Shown here: positions 48,877 through 60,198 of the stretch, in pieces
Numbering within the stretch: the first letter of the stretch is position 1
Layout: the number at the start of each line of letters is the position of its first letter
Assembly (NCBI GenBank): GCA_029379385.1
Contig: CM055606.1
Span: forward strand, 3,658,001-3,722,000
Source: Quillaja saponaria
Taxonomy: Eukaryota > Streptophyta > Magnoliopsida > Fabales > Quillajaceae
Direction: 5' to 3'
Length of the DNA: 64,000 nt
Program-made: the position numbers and the translations under genes
Notes under the pieces: generated by a model
Seen by the model: the letters and a program-made list of their open reading frames with translations, nothing else
What the model was told of the DNA's origin: nothing
Databases searched by the model: none

Positions 48877-51490
48877 AATCTTCCACCAGGCATGTGCACG
48901 AAGCAGCATAACATGTTCTTGATTTGGCTAATTTTTTGTTTGCTCCATTCTAAGAAGAATTTTGAATTCTATCTTAGGCATTTAATAAGTGAGTTAAAAA
49001 TAACTTGGATTGATGACATCTTGACTTTTGATAAGTCTTTGAAGCAAACATTTATTATGAAAGCTGCTCTTCTATGGATAATTCATAATTTTTCCTATTT
49101 ACAGAATGACTTATGGGTGGTAGATTGTCGTATCCTATATGTATGGAAAGTACAAAATCCTTCACCCTAAAGAACAATAGAAAACAATATTGGTTTGATT
49201 GTCATCGTCAATTCTTGCCAAAGAATCATCCGTTTTGAAAGCAAAGAAATAATTTTTGAAAGAACACCATTCATAAAGCTCACCACCTCCGAGATTGTCA
49301 AGTGATGAGGTTTTCTCTAGGGTTAGATCATTTTATATTTTAACGTACATAAGGGATCATAATTGGGTGAAGATGAGTATATTCTAAAAGTTTATGTATT
49401 GGTCTACCAACTATTGCACCATAACTTAGACATCATGCATATTGAGAAGAATGTGTTTGAAAATATTTTTAGTACTATTATGGATTTAAAGGTAAAAGCA
49501 TGGACACTCCATGAGCTTCAAGATTTGAAAAAGATATGTCATTGATCAGAATTGGAGTTGTGTGAGGTTAATAGAAAATGGTTAAAGCCGAAAGCAACCT
49601 ATGCTCTGAACAAAGATGATAAGAGATTAGTTTATGAATGGAACAAGAATGATGTGAAGTTCCCTAATGGTTATGCTTCTAACTTGTCTCATTGTGTAAA
49701 CATGAAATAATGCAAAGTATATAGTATGAAGAGCCATGATTGTTATATATTCATGCAAAGGTTATTGCTAATTGCATTTCGAAACTTCATTCCAAGGCCA
49801 ATTTAGGATCCTATTACAGAATTTAGTCATTTCTTCCTGGATATTTGTGTAACTGAACTAAATGTTCCACATACAGAGTAACTTGAGTCAAATATACTTG
49901 TTATATTTTGTAAATTGGAAATTAAGTTAATATCAGGTTTTTTAAGATCCTTTGTAACATTTGCCGATTCACTTGGCTTATAAGACAAAAATTGACGGCC
50001 CGATGCAATATTGGTATATGTATCATTTTGAAATATAACTTTCAAATTTCTTGCATTAGTTATTTTTATTATTATAATTGTACATTAAATATTATATAAC
50101 ATTCATTAATAGGCATAATCTGGGGAAAAATAAAAAAAAATAAAAAAAAAGAAGAAGAAGAAAAAAAAAAAGGTATGCAACAAAGCACAAGCTGAAGGCT
50201 TAATTGTCAAGACTTACATACCTGAGGAAGCATCAAATTTTTGTAGCCTTTACTTTGCAAACAATGTGTGTACAAAGATGCGAGAACCAAGCCAAAATAA
50301 TGATGAAGATATTGATCCAACTAGTCGAGCATCTATATTTTCTTATCCAGGTAAAACTGTTGGATGTGCTTAGTCTAAAGTGCTAGAAGATTGTGAGTAT
50401 AACAAAGCTATGATATATGTCCTTCTCAACTATGAAGAGATTAGACCTTTGGAGTAAGTATCAAAAAGTCTATATTGGTACCTTCAAACTTTTTACATAC
50501 AACTTATCTTGTTGTATATTTGTTTGTAGTCAATTTTATTTAATAATAAGAGTTGATTATCCTAATATCACTGACGAATAACTCGAGAGACTCTGTGAAA
50601 GGGAATTTATGCAATTACTAAGCCAACTAGTAAGAATTGTGTAGATTATAAGTAAACTTAATTCTATTTTATTAATGATATTTTTATTCTTACATAAATC
50701 ATAATTACATTAGTATTATGTGATGTAAGTGTTGATGAGCACATATGCCACATAGCTATGGGTTCAATTTGGTCTGCCCCACTCTTACAATGGATACATA
50801 ATAAATAGTTATAGGTTTTACACTGAACATCATGTAAAAAACAAAAATACAATGAATAGTAGTGTAAGTGTGAAGAGAAGCTGTTATGACGCATGTGATT
50901 ATAATTTTATAGTATATTAATCGATGTGATTGAGTTAGAGTATGAGGGTCCCAACAACAAAGTTGTCTTGTTCAAGTATCGATAGTATGATTCTTCTAAC
51001 AAAGAACTTAAAGTTGACCACCCAACATGGTTTGATTGAGATAAATCACAAATTCAAACTTAACTCGAACGAGCCATTTATGTTAGGTTATCAAGCGACA
51101 CAATTTTTTTATACAAAATATCTGTCTAAGAAAAGAGAAAGGCTTAATTGGTGGGTAATATATATAGAGTGAATCAAAGAAATTTTGTTAATTTACCAAT
51201 TACTAAAGATAACACTGAAAATGTGGATGTATTCAAACTTTTTTCAAGATCAAGAAACCAATTTCCAGTTTTGGTTACCATTGAAGATGATGACAGTCTC
51301 CCTGAATCACTTCACGATAATAAATGTGATGGAAGAAGTTAATCAAAATGAGCTTCTTCAATCAAAGAGCAAAAAACGTGCTAGATTAATTAATAATGAT
51401 GTCTTTATTGATGGTAATAAAATTTTCTCAGTTGATAGAGAAGACAATGATGAAAAAGAAAAGTTGATCGATGAAAATGATAAGAATTAG
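48877..51490 (+). pseudogene. CACTA (En/Spm) transposase, central and C-terminal part
   Basis: Continues the transposase: PPGMCTKQ (48884), KQTFIMKAALLWIIHNFSYL (about 49040-49100), CHRQFLPKNHPF (49200) and the hallmark HNLDIMHIEKNVFENIFSTI (49420-49480). Then come DUF4218-like blocks near 49840-50000 (CKLEI, HLAYKTKIDGPMQYWYMY) and 50170-50260 (NKAQAEGLIVKTYIPEEASN). YNGYIINSYRFYTEHHVKNK follows near 50790-50850, and a DUF4216-like region at 50940-51180 (KVVLFKY, NEPFMLGYQATQFFYTKYL, RLNWWVIYIE). This is the usual domain order of plant CACTA transposases, broken by many stops and frameshifts. The acidic tail ends at 51490. Confidence 0.88.
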
Positions 51491-51728
51491 TAGTTCTTTA
51501 CTTGTAAATATGATATATAGTTCATATCTTAATTAAGAAAATGTTATTTACTAATTAGTTTTGTCATTCATTTTATAAATAACTAACATAATCATATAAC
51601 TTGTTGTTTTAGGTACATATATCACACAGTCATTCCTAGAGGTATGAATCTTTTTAATTTCATTTTCATTATGCAATTTTTTATAATATTTTTATTCTCA
51701 AGTCATACGTCAATGTTTACCTTTGAGT

Positions 51729-52545
51729 TGGGGGGGAAAAACAGTCAAATAAAAATATACATTGGATTTCGGGACTACCAGCATGAGACCTATAAAAAGA
51801 AATTAAATGCTATTTAGATCAACGATCAGGATATTTGGACAATGTTAAAATTTCAAGACAAAACTTTTAAAACTCTAGGTTCAAAGGACAAAATGGTCAA
51901 ATAAAAATTTGTTTTGGATTACGGGAGTACCGACACGACCGTAGGGATAAATAAGACCTGTAGGAAAAAATGAAATGTCATTTGGATCAACAGTTAGGAT
52001 ATTAGGACAATGTTACAATTTCAAGGCAAAATCTTTGTAACTCTGGGTTCGAGGGACAAATTGGTCAAACACAAGTCTATTTTGAATTCCAGGAGTACAG
52101 GCACGACCATGAGACGAACAGGATCTATAGGAATAAACAACATGTTATTTGGATCAACGGTTAAGATATTAGGATAATGTTACAGTTTCTAGAGAAAACC
52201 TTTATAACTCTGGGTTCGGGAGGCAAAACGGTCTAACACAAGTCTGTTTTGGATTCAAGGAGTATCAATAGGAATGTGGAGACGAATAAGACATGTTAGA
52301 AGAAACAAAATATTATTTGGATCAATAGTTAGGATATTAGGACAATGTTACAGTTTAAAGGCAAAGCCTTTGTAACTTTGGGTTTAAGGGAAAAATGGTC
52401 AAATACAAGTATGTTTTGAATCTGGGAGTATTGACATGACCGTGAGGACTAATAAGACTTGTAGGAAGAAACGAAATGCCATTTATATCAATGGTTAGGA
52501 TATTCGAACAATATTACAGTTTAAGACAAAATCTTTGAAAAGATT
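51729..52545. repeat. Tandem array, about five units of about 167 bp
   Basis: Diverged units can be lined up on the GGTCAAAT/C motif at 51744, 51896, 52064, 52231 and 52398, spaced 152, 168, 167 and 167 bases. Each unit also has a GGGAGTA-type block, CATTTGGATCAACGGTTAGG and GACAATGTTACAGTTT, and a CTTTGTAACTCTGGGTT block. The array follows the CACTA coding region directly and may be its subterminal repeat region. Confidence 0.85.
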
Positions 52546-52889
52546 GCTTAATTTTTCTATGTTGCAGTTTTAACTTTTATATATATATATATATATTAAG
52601 TTAGGTTAAGTATAACTACTGAAAACTTATTTATTTTGATTATTTCATGTTGCACCTTATCTTACATCCATGCCTTCGCATCTTAGTCATGATTTATAAT
52701 AATCAAACTTGAGACAACGAAGATAAATTAGGATTATGAGATGATTTTTTCTATAATATTTGTAAATAATTTTAATATTATGTAAGATATGAAATTTAAA
52801 ATTTACATATAAATATATTTTTATATAGGTATATACAGGTACAAAATTATAAACTACATAAAAAAAAAATAATAAAAACAAAATATTAT

Positions 52890-53250
52890 AATTTGCATCT
52901 ACACGTTGGATTTTTTGCGTATGTCATTTGCAGAAGTAAAAAAATTATAAATTTAAAATTAAATGTGTTTGGATTGCAGACTTGGACATATGACGTTTGC
53001 ATGTCTGCTTTTGCTTTCCAGACGCTGATAGGTGGCAAAAAAAATTAGGAGTCCAAATTTTTTGTTTGCCCTCCATACGTAACTATACAAAAGTAGATAA
53101 TTTTCTACGTCTGTGCAGACGCAGAAAAATGTATCTGATGCTAAGATTACTACATCTGCTTTCATGTGTCTGGATGCAGCTACAGATAATCAACTGCATA
53201 TGCATTTGTACCATCTGTGTTTGTTTGGGATAAATACAGATAAAACCATT
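52890..53250. repeat. Region rich in GTCTGC/GCAGAC motifs, possible MITE
   Basis: Contains many copies of GCAGAC, CAGACG, GTCTGC and CATCTGC in both orientations, including the near-palindrome ACGTCTGTGCAGACGC near 53107. A similar motif cluster lies at 43150-43480. I could not define terminal repeats or a target duplication. Confidence 0.4.
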
Positions 53251-53269
53251 TCTTATAGTGACATCTTCT

Positions 53270-53400
53270 TTTTCTGCTTGGTTGAATTGGAAACAAGGGA
53301 TCATCTGTTGTTTTACTGTGAACGGATAAGGGCAACGTGGTTTGAGGGCATGTTATCCCTCGATATTGAACATCTGAAGACGTGCCGAATGCCAAATTAA
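53270..53400 (+). pseudogene. LINE-type fragment (zf-RVT region)
   Basis: The last 43 codons of a plus-strand frame read FCLVELETRDHLLFYCERIR, then ATWFEGMLSLD. This resembles the zinc-binding zf-RVT segment after plant LINE reverse transcriptases (C..E-ET.-HLLF.C.....-WF). The rest of the element is not recognisable. Confidence 0.55.
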
Positions 53401-54750
53401 TCGTACCTTACATAGTAAGCAAATTAGTTATTGGGGATTCGTATTTAAGTATCAACTTACAAACTGGATCATTCTATCCAAATAATGATCTCTATCAGCC
53501 TGAAAAATGCTACTTTCAGCGATCATTAAAATTAATGACGGAACAAACAAAATCATGAAATCATTTAGAAAAATATTTACCTAGACATTCCATAACCAAA
53601 ATATTTTACAAGCTAGAAATTTTTTTCCTTAAGCAGCCATATTATTTTCTCTTTTTTTGTTCAGGATGGAGAGTATACACCCAATTTTTAATTTTCTATT
53701 ATGCATGTTAAATTATCTAAAAATAATTCAATATATGTATATATGAAATTATTACAAATGTGATTCTAAAGAGTATTTCATATTCCAAACCAACATACTT
53801 TTTCCAACTAAGTAATCCAGATAAGCTTACTCTTATCATACCACACGTTACAAGATAAGTTTTTAGGTTCCCGTTCTCGTTAAGTATACCATATCGATCC
53901 GCCTACTAGGTAATTATGGTTAGACATTATGTTACATAGATCATGGTGATATATATGTTGTGCAATTAGGGATAAAAAAAATTATTCTAGTGCAAATAGA
54001 TCATTTTAAGAGCTTAACTCATGTGATATGCACATGATTATCGAAATCGTTAAATTTAACTGATTGTATAATTTGCAAATCATGTTTAGCAGTATATAAT
54101 GCAATGTGCTCATTTTAATAAAAAATAGAGAAATTGCAAATTGGTTGATAGATATTGACGGAAAATATGAAGTTAATTAACCCTAACTCTTAAGTCTGAT
54201 AACTTGTGGATGTACAATGTCAAAAAATTTATATTTTTACTAAAAAGCTCAAGATGTTATGTAAGATTTTATAAATTGTTTTGATTTTATTTTATTTTAA
54301 CGGTTAACTGGTGTTCGACACATCTTACAGATTTTTTTTTTACTTTTTACCAAACAAAATACAAAGTTAACAAAGGAAAAACAACCACAGCCTCACACCC
54401 AACCCAGGCCAGTCATATTCTCACTGTTTGCATGGGGCACAAGTGACTCCTAAGACTGTTACTTTTTGTCGTATACCCTCAAGTTAATGCTTTGTGTGTC
54501 AACTGTGAAAACCTATTAGTCGTAAAAGCGCAGTAGTGTTGTGGACTGTTCTTGAATTAGATATAGAAAGAAAAACTGCCACTGTGGTCTCTTCATTTAT
54601 TGCTACCATCTCTCTTTTTCACAGATTTGTCTTGTCCCATCCATCCATATCCTTTCGTCCTTTTTCTTGGGATTTGATTAAGCAGAAAGGTACAACCAAA
54701 ATAGGTTAATTGAACTTGGTATATAATGTGTTCTACTTTCTTTATATTTT
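53401..54750. other. Intergenic, no gene recognised
   Basis: AT-rich sequence without exon or transposon motifs. The end, from about 54540, becomes pyrimidine-rich and promoter or 5' UTR-like. Confidence 0.4.
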
Positions 54751-54755
54751 ACACA

Positions 54756-54911
54756 TTCTTTGTATATTCCATGTTTGCACTCCAAATGTTTGCTCATTTT
54801 ACCAACTAGAAGAATCTTACTTGTAGTGCTCAAATTTCTTCCATCTTCTCAAGGAATGCGCCAAATGGAAAACGCTTGCAAGGCTCTGAGCTCTCTGTAC
54901 GAACATCTCCA

Positions 54912-54958
<47 letters not shown>

Positions 54959-55123
54959 ATGTAATAGCTAAGCATATGGGTACCGTTTGATTTTCATAAT
55001 CTAAACAAAGAATTTGTAGATGCATGAGCAGTAAATATTATCACATTGAACCACCATGTTGTTTTCCTTTTTCAGCAAGTTCTTGGCAAGGTTCAAAAAA
55101 GTCATCCAAACTTGGTTGCAGGT
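54756..55123 (+). other. Possible transcribed region with two exon-like segments, unidentified
   Basis: A frame reading LPSSQGMRQMENACKALSSL at about 54838-54897, then YEHLHH, runs into a (CT)n tract. A second exon-like segment follows an AG at about 55075 (QVLGKVQKSHPNLVAG) and ends at GTAACATGG. The composition is protein-like and the borders look like splice sites, but I do not recognise the product. It could be a non-coding or truncated gene. Confidence 0.25.
54915..54956. repeat. (CT)n microsatellite
   Basis: About 21 uninterrupted CT units. Confidence 0.95.
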
Positions 55124-55777
55124 AACATGGCTACTTTACAGCTGCTGCTATTTTGCTTCTCTTTTTTCTTTAAATGCGTAATTCTACTTTAATTTCAATA
55201 AAAACTAAGAAAGCAAAAAAGGGGTTTCATGAAGTTGCAAACCTAAAGCACTGTCTGTGTAAACTCTATAACTGGTGAACATCAATCTGGTAGTTCGAGA
55301 GGAGGCTATGATATAACTGTACTTCAACTGTATTTCTAACCAAAAATAAAAAATCTAAAACAGAAAAAATAGTAACCATGGTAGTTGACAGGCCCATATT
55401 TATATAACAGTTAAGTTATGTTACACTAGGAGATGCCACAAGTAATCACTCCCTCATTTGATATAGTCCTGCGACAATATCAATAGACTTCATTGTCCCC
55501 TCTTTTGTTAATTTAATTTGTCATCTGATCTGCGTTACAGAACGTATATATGATAGAAACTCTTATGTTCTAGGAACTCTTGTTTATAGATACCACTTGT
55601 TGATTGATAATTTACATTTTTTTTATAATAAAGAAAGAACTAAAATAAAGATTGTACAATGTTCTCACTACTTTATCATTATATGATATTATTTTGTTTG
55701 AGAAATTAATTAATAATACGTATGAAAATTAATGAATTGCATTGTTTCTATAAAATGAATTCATATGTATCTACTCA

Positions 55778-56822
55778 TTGTTGTCAAGATCTCGATTTAA
55801 ATCATAGGATTTTCCAATCTTACAATCTTATGTACAACAAACAAGTTGAAACGTTCTAAAATTGCAAACTATCAAGATCTTAGCAAGATTGGTAGGATCA
55901 GAAACAAGATTGTAAGATCGCGAGTTAGGTTCTGATCCTACGGATTTTGAAGAAAGGCATTGTTGCCTCTTTTTTTTTTTTGGTTGAGCTGGCATTTTTC
56001 TCATCAGTTTTAGCGGCATATTGGGAAGATTGGTAGCACAACCACACAATGGCTTGCCTCCATCTTTCTCTCTAAATTTCTGGGACTCCCTCTTAGCCTC
56101 TCGAAGAACTTCTCGTTCTGTAGAGATTCTCTTGCATTTACCAAGACTTGCAAGATTCTCTATCCATCACTCTCCCTCTTGCTTTGAAATTCTCTCGTTC
56201 TGACATTTTCTTTTATCTGGGACAGACATTTTTGAAGTTGAACCTCCAGCTAATGAAAATAAATGTTGTAGTTACATTTTTCTTTTAGTTTCTTTTTCTT
56301 CTCAATTTGAATTCACAACAATAATCCTCTTTTTTTAAATCCTATCTTTTAATGTGTATCACTGTCTTTTACAAATATATATATATAATTTTTTTTTAAT
56401 TGTTAGTGTTATTATTATTACTAAATAATATTGTTTATATTGTTATTGTTATCATAATATTGTTTATATTATTATAACTATGTTTATCATATCTTATTAA
56501 TTACCTGCCATAGGAAAAAAAATTTTAATTTTTTATAATACATTTTTTATTTTATTTTTTGGAAATTACTTTGAATAAATTAAAATATGGATAGTGGTTA
56601 ATCTATGACTCACTTTTTTAAGTTTTTTTAGTCATAACATAGTAAATATGTAGGTATTTGTCATTTATTTTGGTCTTTTGCATATCATTATAACTTATTA
56701 CAAGTATATTTATATCTTCAAGAGATGTTATACAAAATTTATATGATCTTTCAATCTTATAACTCGATCTTGTAAACTCTCCACGATCGTACTTAAGATC
56801 TCGATCTTGACAATCTTGTATC
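55778..56822. mobile_element. Mutator-like non-autonomous element, about 1.05 kb
   Basis: TATCTACTCA at 55768-55777 is repeated exactly at 56823-56832, a 10-bp target duplication in the 9-11 bp range of Mutator elements. The ends carry inverted sequences: TTGTCAAGATCTCGAT at the left against GATTGTCAAGATCGAGATCT as the reverse complement of the right. Several more AAGATC/GATCTT motifs lie inside. The left terminal repeat seems to lack its first few bases. The interior (55828-56180) holds an open frame that may be captured host sequence. Confidence 0.7.
55828..56185 (-). other. Open frame inside the Mutator-like element, possible captured gene fragment
   Basis: A minus-strand frame of about 118 codons reads ENLASLGKCKRISTEREVLR followed by EAKRESQKFREKDGGKPLCG and CATNLPNMPLKLMRKMPAQP before an AT-rich tail. 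The upstream two thirds have ordinary protein composition, unlike the flanks. I do not recognise the family. If captured from a host gene, the element would be a Pack-MULE. Confidence 0.3.
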
Positions 56823-56832
56823 TATCTACTCA

Positions 56833-59800
56833 AAAGAAATTAAAAAAAAAAAAAAAATCATATGTATCTAGCTTTTTAATATGAAGTTTTGTATTCTTTT
56901 TTTAACTGCTTTCAATTTCTATACTTGAGTGAATTAATATAAGTCGTCCTATTTGATCAATCTCCTCTGTTTTCTTCTTATTTATCTTTTGCCTTGTTAA
57001 TTTATCTCGTAATGTTGTTTACAAAAATTCATTTGTTATTCAACGTAGTTTCCTTTTTCATTTACCTTATTTAAATACCATATATTGTCTGCTAGCTACG
57101 CTAGTGCCTTTCTCTTTACAAATTTTGTTTGAGGATTTCTAATTTGAGCTTGACTTGAATAGAAGAAAACCAGAATGGTTTAATGATCTTTCTTCAACCA
57201 ATTGAAGTGACCAAATTTGTTTGCTTTGTTTGTCAATATTACTACAGATCAACTACAGGGCACATATGCAACAACAAATGGCAGCCAACCGGGCCTGATC
57301 AACTCTCTTTAGTCTGCAGCTATTGCTCATCAATCATCATAAATATAATTGATGGATACAAATCAAGACTCAACTTGAACATTCCAAAGAGAAGGTCAGT
57401 AGTGAATGCATATACAAGTATTTTTTTATCAAATAATTTTAATCTTTCATTCTAAAGAATAAACTATGAAAGATCCATTGCTTATGTAAATCACTTTTAG
57501 TCATTTAGATTTAAGACTCAAAAAACAAAAAATATATTCTTCAATTTTAAAACATCTTTTTTTTGTTCATGTTTTGAAATGCATTCACAGAAAGCAAAAT
57601 TTTTATTAACACTTTACAAAGAATGCCTTTAATTTGTATTATTGGGTTAGGGAGCCTACCAATGGATGCTCATATTGCAAGTCTTAACATAGATTTCACT
57701 TTTATATTAGAAGATAATCTGAATTCATAAGTGGGAATGCAAGTCAAGTTTATCAAGCAAATCACAAGAAAACATATTGATATAAACTTTCTGAAGTTAT
57801 AACCATATACCCTTTGTAGCTTTTCAGTTTCTAAAAGCTATTTTATGTACAAATTATATCACATGTCTTAACTAAAATTTTAGAAAACAGTGTTTACCAA
57901 CCTAGTTATTTTCGATGAATATTGGAAAACACTTGTAAGAAGTTTTTCATAAGATCTATATGTATCTCGCATTCAGAAAACTTTGTCTTTCAAATATCTA
58001 TTTTTGAAAACTACAACATATGTACAATCTGCTATAAAAATATTTTAGTTATTTTCGTTCCAAATATTTAGAAAGATAAATGAAAATATTTTTATAACTA
58101 AATTTTGAACTTAATTTTAGGAAGTCACAACATGTGTCCATTTTATGTTTTTTTTTTTAAAAAAAAAAAATAATAACAAAGATAATTTTTATTGAAGATA
58201 TATAACTAAAATATAATATAAAAGAAAAGAAAAAAGCATTTTCCCAACACAAACAAATTTTCATTCAAACATTTTTTTAAGTGGTGATGGCACTTAGGAG
58301 GACCCTAGTTTATGAGACTCACAATACACCTAATTACATTTACACCTTAAAAACTTCTAGTTAAGTATTTGAACCACAATGTCAATTTTAGACACATAAC
58401 ACAAAAGCACATTGGATATGAGGACACCTAATTAGAAGAAAATATAGAAGACAAAAATGAGCTTAAGACTCTAAGAATTTTAAATTGCAATTTCCAACAC
58501 ACTTCTTTAATTTGTTATTATATTTCTCCAAATCTTGATGCACGTGTGGGGTGCCTGTGATGTAGAAGAGGGAGAAGCTGACCAAGAGGAGGTTAATGTA
58601 AGTAGAATAGAGAAGCTTGAAGACAGAGAGAAAATCCAGACCTATTTAACACCTAAAAGATTCATCACATTAAAATTTTCACCAAAAGCTTTCATTTACT
58701 AATCAAGTGTGCATAACTACTATATAACTGCCTTTAATTATATAGACAATCTAATGCCCTTAATTCTGATACTGCAACTTAATTTCGAACACATTCATAA
58801 TTATATAGGATTTTTCTAACCAACATCCTAATTTTGATATTTGTTAAAATTTTATAACTAAAAAATTTGTAACATTTAGTACAGTAATTAATTATATTTT
58901 TAGTCTTATTTAATATATAAATTACTATTTTTAGAAAATTTCAATTTCCAAATGTCATATTTTTTGGATCTTACAAGTGTCCTTAAGACACTCAAAAACC
59001 CTTCTAATAAAACTCTTAAACTAATTGCAATCCTTATTCCAAATACCAAATCAACCCATTAATTAAAAAATAAAAAATAAAATAATTCCCTTACTCTTAC
59101 TAGAACTTCAAAATGTCTTATCCCAAAACGTATTCCACACATCAGCTTCATATACGCAACTTTCTTTCTTTCTCAAAGAGCAGCATTCCTCCATTTGTAG
59201 TTTCTCGTTTTCTTCTTATACACAGTTCAGATGCTAACTATCTCAGCTTGATTCTATCTTATGTTGATTTGTTGAAGTTACATAAAACCCTTCATGTTCT
59301 TCTCAATATATTTTCTTGGACTCGTTAGTCTGGTTCACATATCTCTCTAAGACAAGCTGATATGCCCTTAATTTTTATTTTTTTTGAACAGCAAAGGGCA
59401 ATTTCAGCGATACCCTTCATTGGTTTCTATATATTCTCTTCCTCTAATTTTCACAGAAATGGATCTCACAAAACTCTTTAATATTAAATTCCTTCCAGAA
59501 AAAAACATCAAGATGTTTATTTTCCCATCAATGACAACACGGCTTAAGCCAATTCCAGTTGTTAGTTTAACTTGCAAAAATATTGAACTTAAACCCCTTC
59601 CAATTCAATCAATCCAGGATCAAATACCGGTAAACATATTCTTCATTGATAAAAATTTTTCACCCAAATATTGTTTTCACTCAAATCATATTACTTCTAG
59701 ACTACATAAATGAACAGTAACACTAACTTTAGATAGATATCAAGAAATTAGGTTGAAAATGAGGAGAATTATTAATTAACTTGGAAAACGTATGTAATGT

Positions 59801-60198
59801 ATATATTTTTCTTAAACACATGTTTTCATTTTTCTTAAACTTCAACTTCTAGGGAACTCCTAATACAAATTTCCAGCATGTTAATGCATATTGACATAAG
59901 TATTAATGGTCAGTTTTAAGGCTGCAGTTGATTGCACTGTTCATTTTACACAGCTTATATGTATATTTAGAATTAAAACAAGGAAAAGGTCATAACATCT
60001 TGATAGAGATAAATACACATGACAACCATTGGCAAGATATGTTCTGATCAAGAACCTAAGATTGTAAATAAAATATATACCTTTTCCACATTACATGCTG
60101 AAAGGATAAAAAGCAATAGGCAGCATACTCCTATTGCTTATTCAGTTGACATCAAAGATGGATGCAAGAGCAATTACCATTGGATATGCTTCTTGTAG
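56833..60198. other. Intergenic, no gene recognised
   Basis: Mostly AT-rich. A segment at 57240-57395 lies between a pyrimidine-rich tract ending in AG and a GTCAGT donor-like site and might be a non-coding exon. The frames at 57183-57455, 59113-59328 and 59384-59713 match nothing. No transposon protein seen. Confidence 0.4.

Noticed and set aside
51729..52545. Tandem units considered as a CRISPR-like or protein-repeat array
   Set aside because: Units are about 167 bp, diverged along their whole length, with no spacer structure and no open frame, in a plant genome.
57183..57455. 90-codon frame with several Cys, considered as a zinc-binding protein
   Set aside because: The Cys spacing fits no known motif and the frame crosses splice-like sites.
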